Notes under the pieces: model-generated | What the model was told of the DNA's origin: nothing | The model's database searches: none | Seen by the model: only the letters and a program-made list of their open reading frames with translations | Part shown: in pieces, positions 63,577-64,000 of the stretch | Layout: each line of letters begins with the position of its first letter | How positions within the stretch are numbered: position 1 is the first letter of the stretch | NCBI RefSeq assembly: GCF_004088395.1 | Contig: NZ_CP035107.1 | Coordinates: 1,317,001-1,381,000 of the forward strand | DNA length: 64,000 nt | Origin: Ornithobacterium rhinotracheale | Lineage (GTDB): Bacteria > Bacteroidota > Bacteroidia > Flavobacteriales > Weeksellaceae | Direction of reading: 5' to 3' | Translations under genes and position numbers: made by a program

Positions 63577-64000
63577 TTGTTCTTATTTGATTGATTTTGA
63601 TTGATAATAATTGCTCTCATTGCAATGTAATAAACTCTCGTTGTGCTCCTTATACAGATTGCATATACCATACATTCGTTCAAGATTTAGCACCTTTTCA
63701 ATAAAGAAAATTTTAAATTTTTTGTAAATGCTAACTTTCATTTTTTTTTCAGTGTTTAGCAATTGTCTAATCTTAGACAATCTTATTGTTTTTAATTAAG
63801 TTTTTTTAGCGAATACAACCCGAAAAGAAATAGAGTTTTGCCACTGAAATTATCGGTTTTTAGATAATTTTAAAATTTAGTTCATGAATTCTGAAACATT
63901 TTTTATACTAGAAAAACACAAACTTGTCAGAAAAAAAATCGAAAACAATATTAAGAATAGTAATTAAAGAAATTTTATTTCTAATTTTTCTTTAATCTAA
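63577..64000. other. Upstream region of susC (2), no convincing gene
   Basis: An AT-rich 424-bp stretch to the window edge. A 65-codon minus-strand frame (63583-63780) is Lys/Tyr/Asn-rich with no family likeness or good start signal, and I do not call it. No good match to TAnnTTTG on the minus strand was found. Confidence 0.4.

Noticed and set aside
63583-63780. 65-aa minus-strand ORF upstream of susC (2)
   Set aside because: Composition follows AT-rich DNA, there is no ribosome-binding signal or family likeness, and it ends 7 bp before susC like a leader.
1-64000. tRNA, rRNA genes or CRISPR arrays
   Set aside because: No cloverleaf-type sequences ending in CCA contexts, rRNA blocks or regularly spaced direct repeats of CRISPR size were seen; the only short tandem array is the 60-bp decamer set.

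Overview
The window is a low-GC chromosomal segment of a Bacteroidota bacterium, most likely a flavobacterium of the Weeksellaceae type. The evidence is two SusC/SusD outer-membrane uptake pairs, a protein with a C-terminal sorting domain of the type IX secretion system (T9SS), a T9SS plug protein, a Na+-pumping NQR complex, and repeated use of the Bacteroidetes -7 promoter box TAnnTTTG. I cannot fix the genus from sequence alone; Ornithobacterium or Riemerella relatives are guesses.

Layout. 1-5.7 kb: end of a T9SS-sorted surface protein, a broken DUF302 lipoprotein gene, an aldehyde dehydrogenase and a MacB-like ABC exporter (ATPase plus two permeases). 5.7-7.86 kb: a nest of mobile DNA with two identical 253-bp MITEs, an IS982-family IS and scraps of older genes. 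It separates the exporter from its probable periplasmic adaptor (7.86-9.0 kb). 9-21.9 kb: housekeeping genes (WbqC-like, subtilase, Nudix, acyltransferase, ApbE, RsmD, KdsB, SufC/D/S). 30.6-37.9 kb: a zinc metalloprotease followed by SusC/SusD. 38-51.3 kb: PrfC, a two-domain MliC-like lipoprotein, TadA, a glycosyltransferase, an RNA methyltransferase, the complete nqrABCDEF operon and the T9SS plug protein. 51.3-64 kb: a methyltransferase, a frameshifted mgtE, a 2-oxoacid:ferredoxin oxidoreductase beta subunit, an M13 peptidase, a rhodanese and a second SusC/SusD pair with an M28 peptidase.

The most interesting part is 21.97-30.43 kb, an element of about 8.46 kb inserted directly behind sufS. 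All 17 genes lie on the minus strand. They include a rolling-circle (HUH) replication initiator, an HTH mini-protein, six 10-nt direct repeats, a beta-rich capsid-like candidate, at least six small or membrane-anchored proteins, a GH19-type cell-wall lysin and a holin-like mini-protein. A separately transcribed pair follows: a secreted cargo protein and an IS30-family DDE transposase. Both ends of the whole unit carry matching inverted repeats of IS30 type (ATTCAA-N9-GCAAC). No Zot-like ATPase, microvirus-size capsid protein or any P-loop protein is visible. I read it as the provirus of a small ssDNA phage that uses an IS30 transposase as its integrase. The general architecture recalls the membrane-containing flavobacterial phage FLiP (Finnlakeviridae), but I cannot test homology here.

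Two functional themes recur. ApbE (13.7 kb) is the enzyme that attaches FMN to NqrB and NqrC of the operon at 44-50 kb. Both SusCD pairs sit beside secreted peptidases, which suggests uptake of protein or peptide material rather than glycans.
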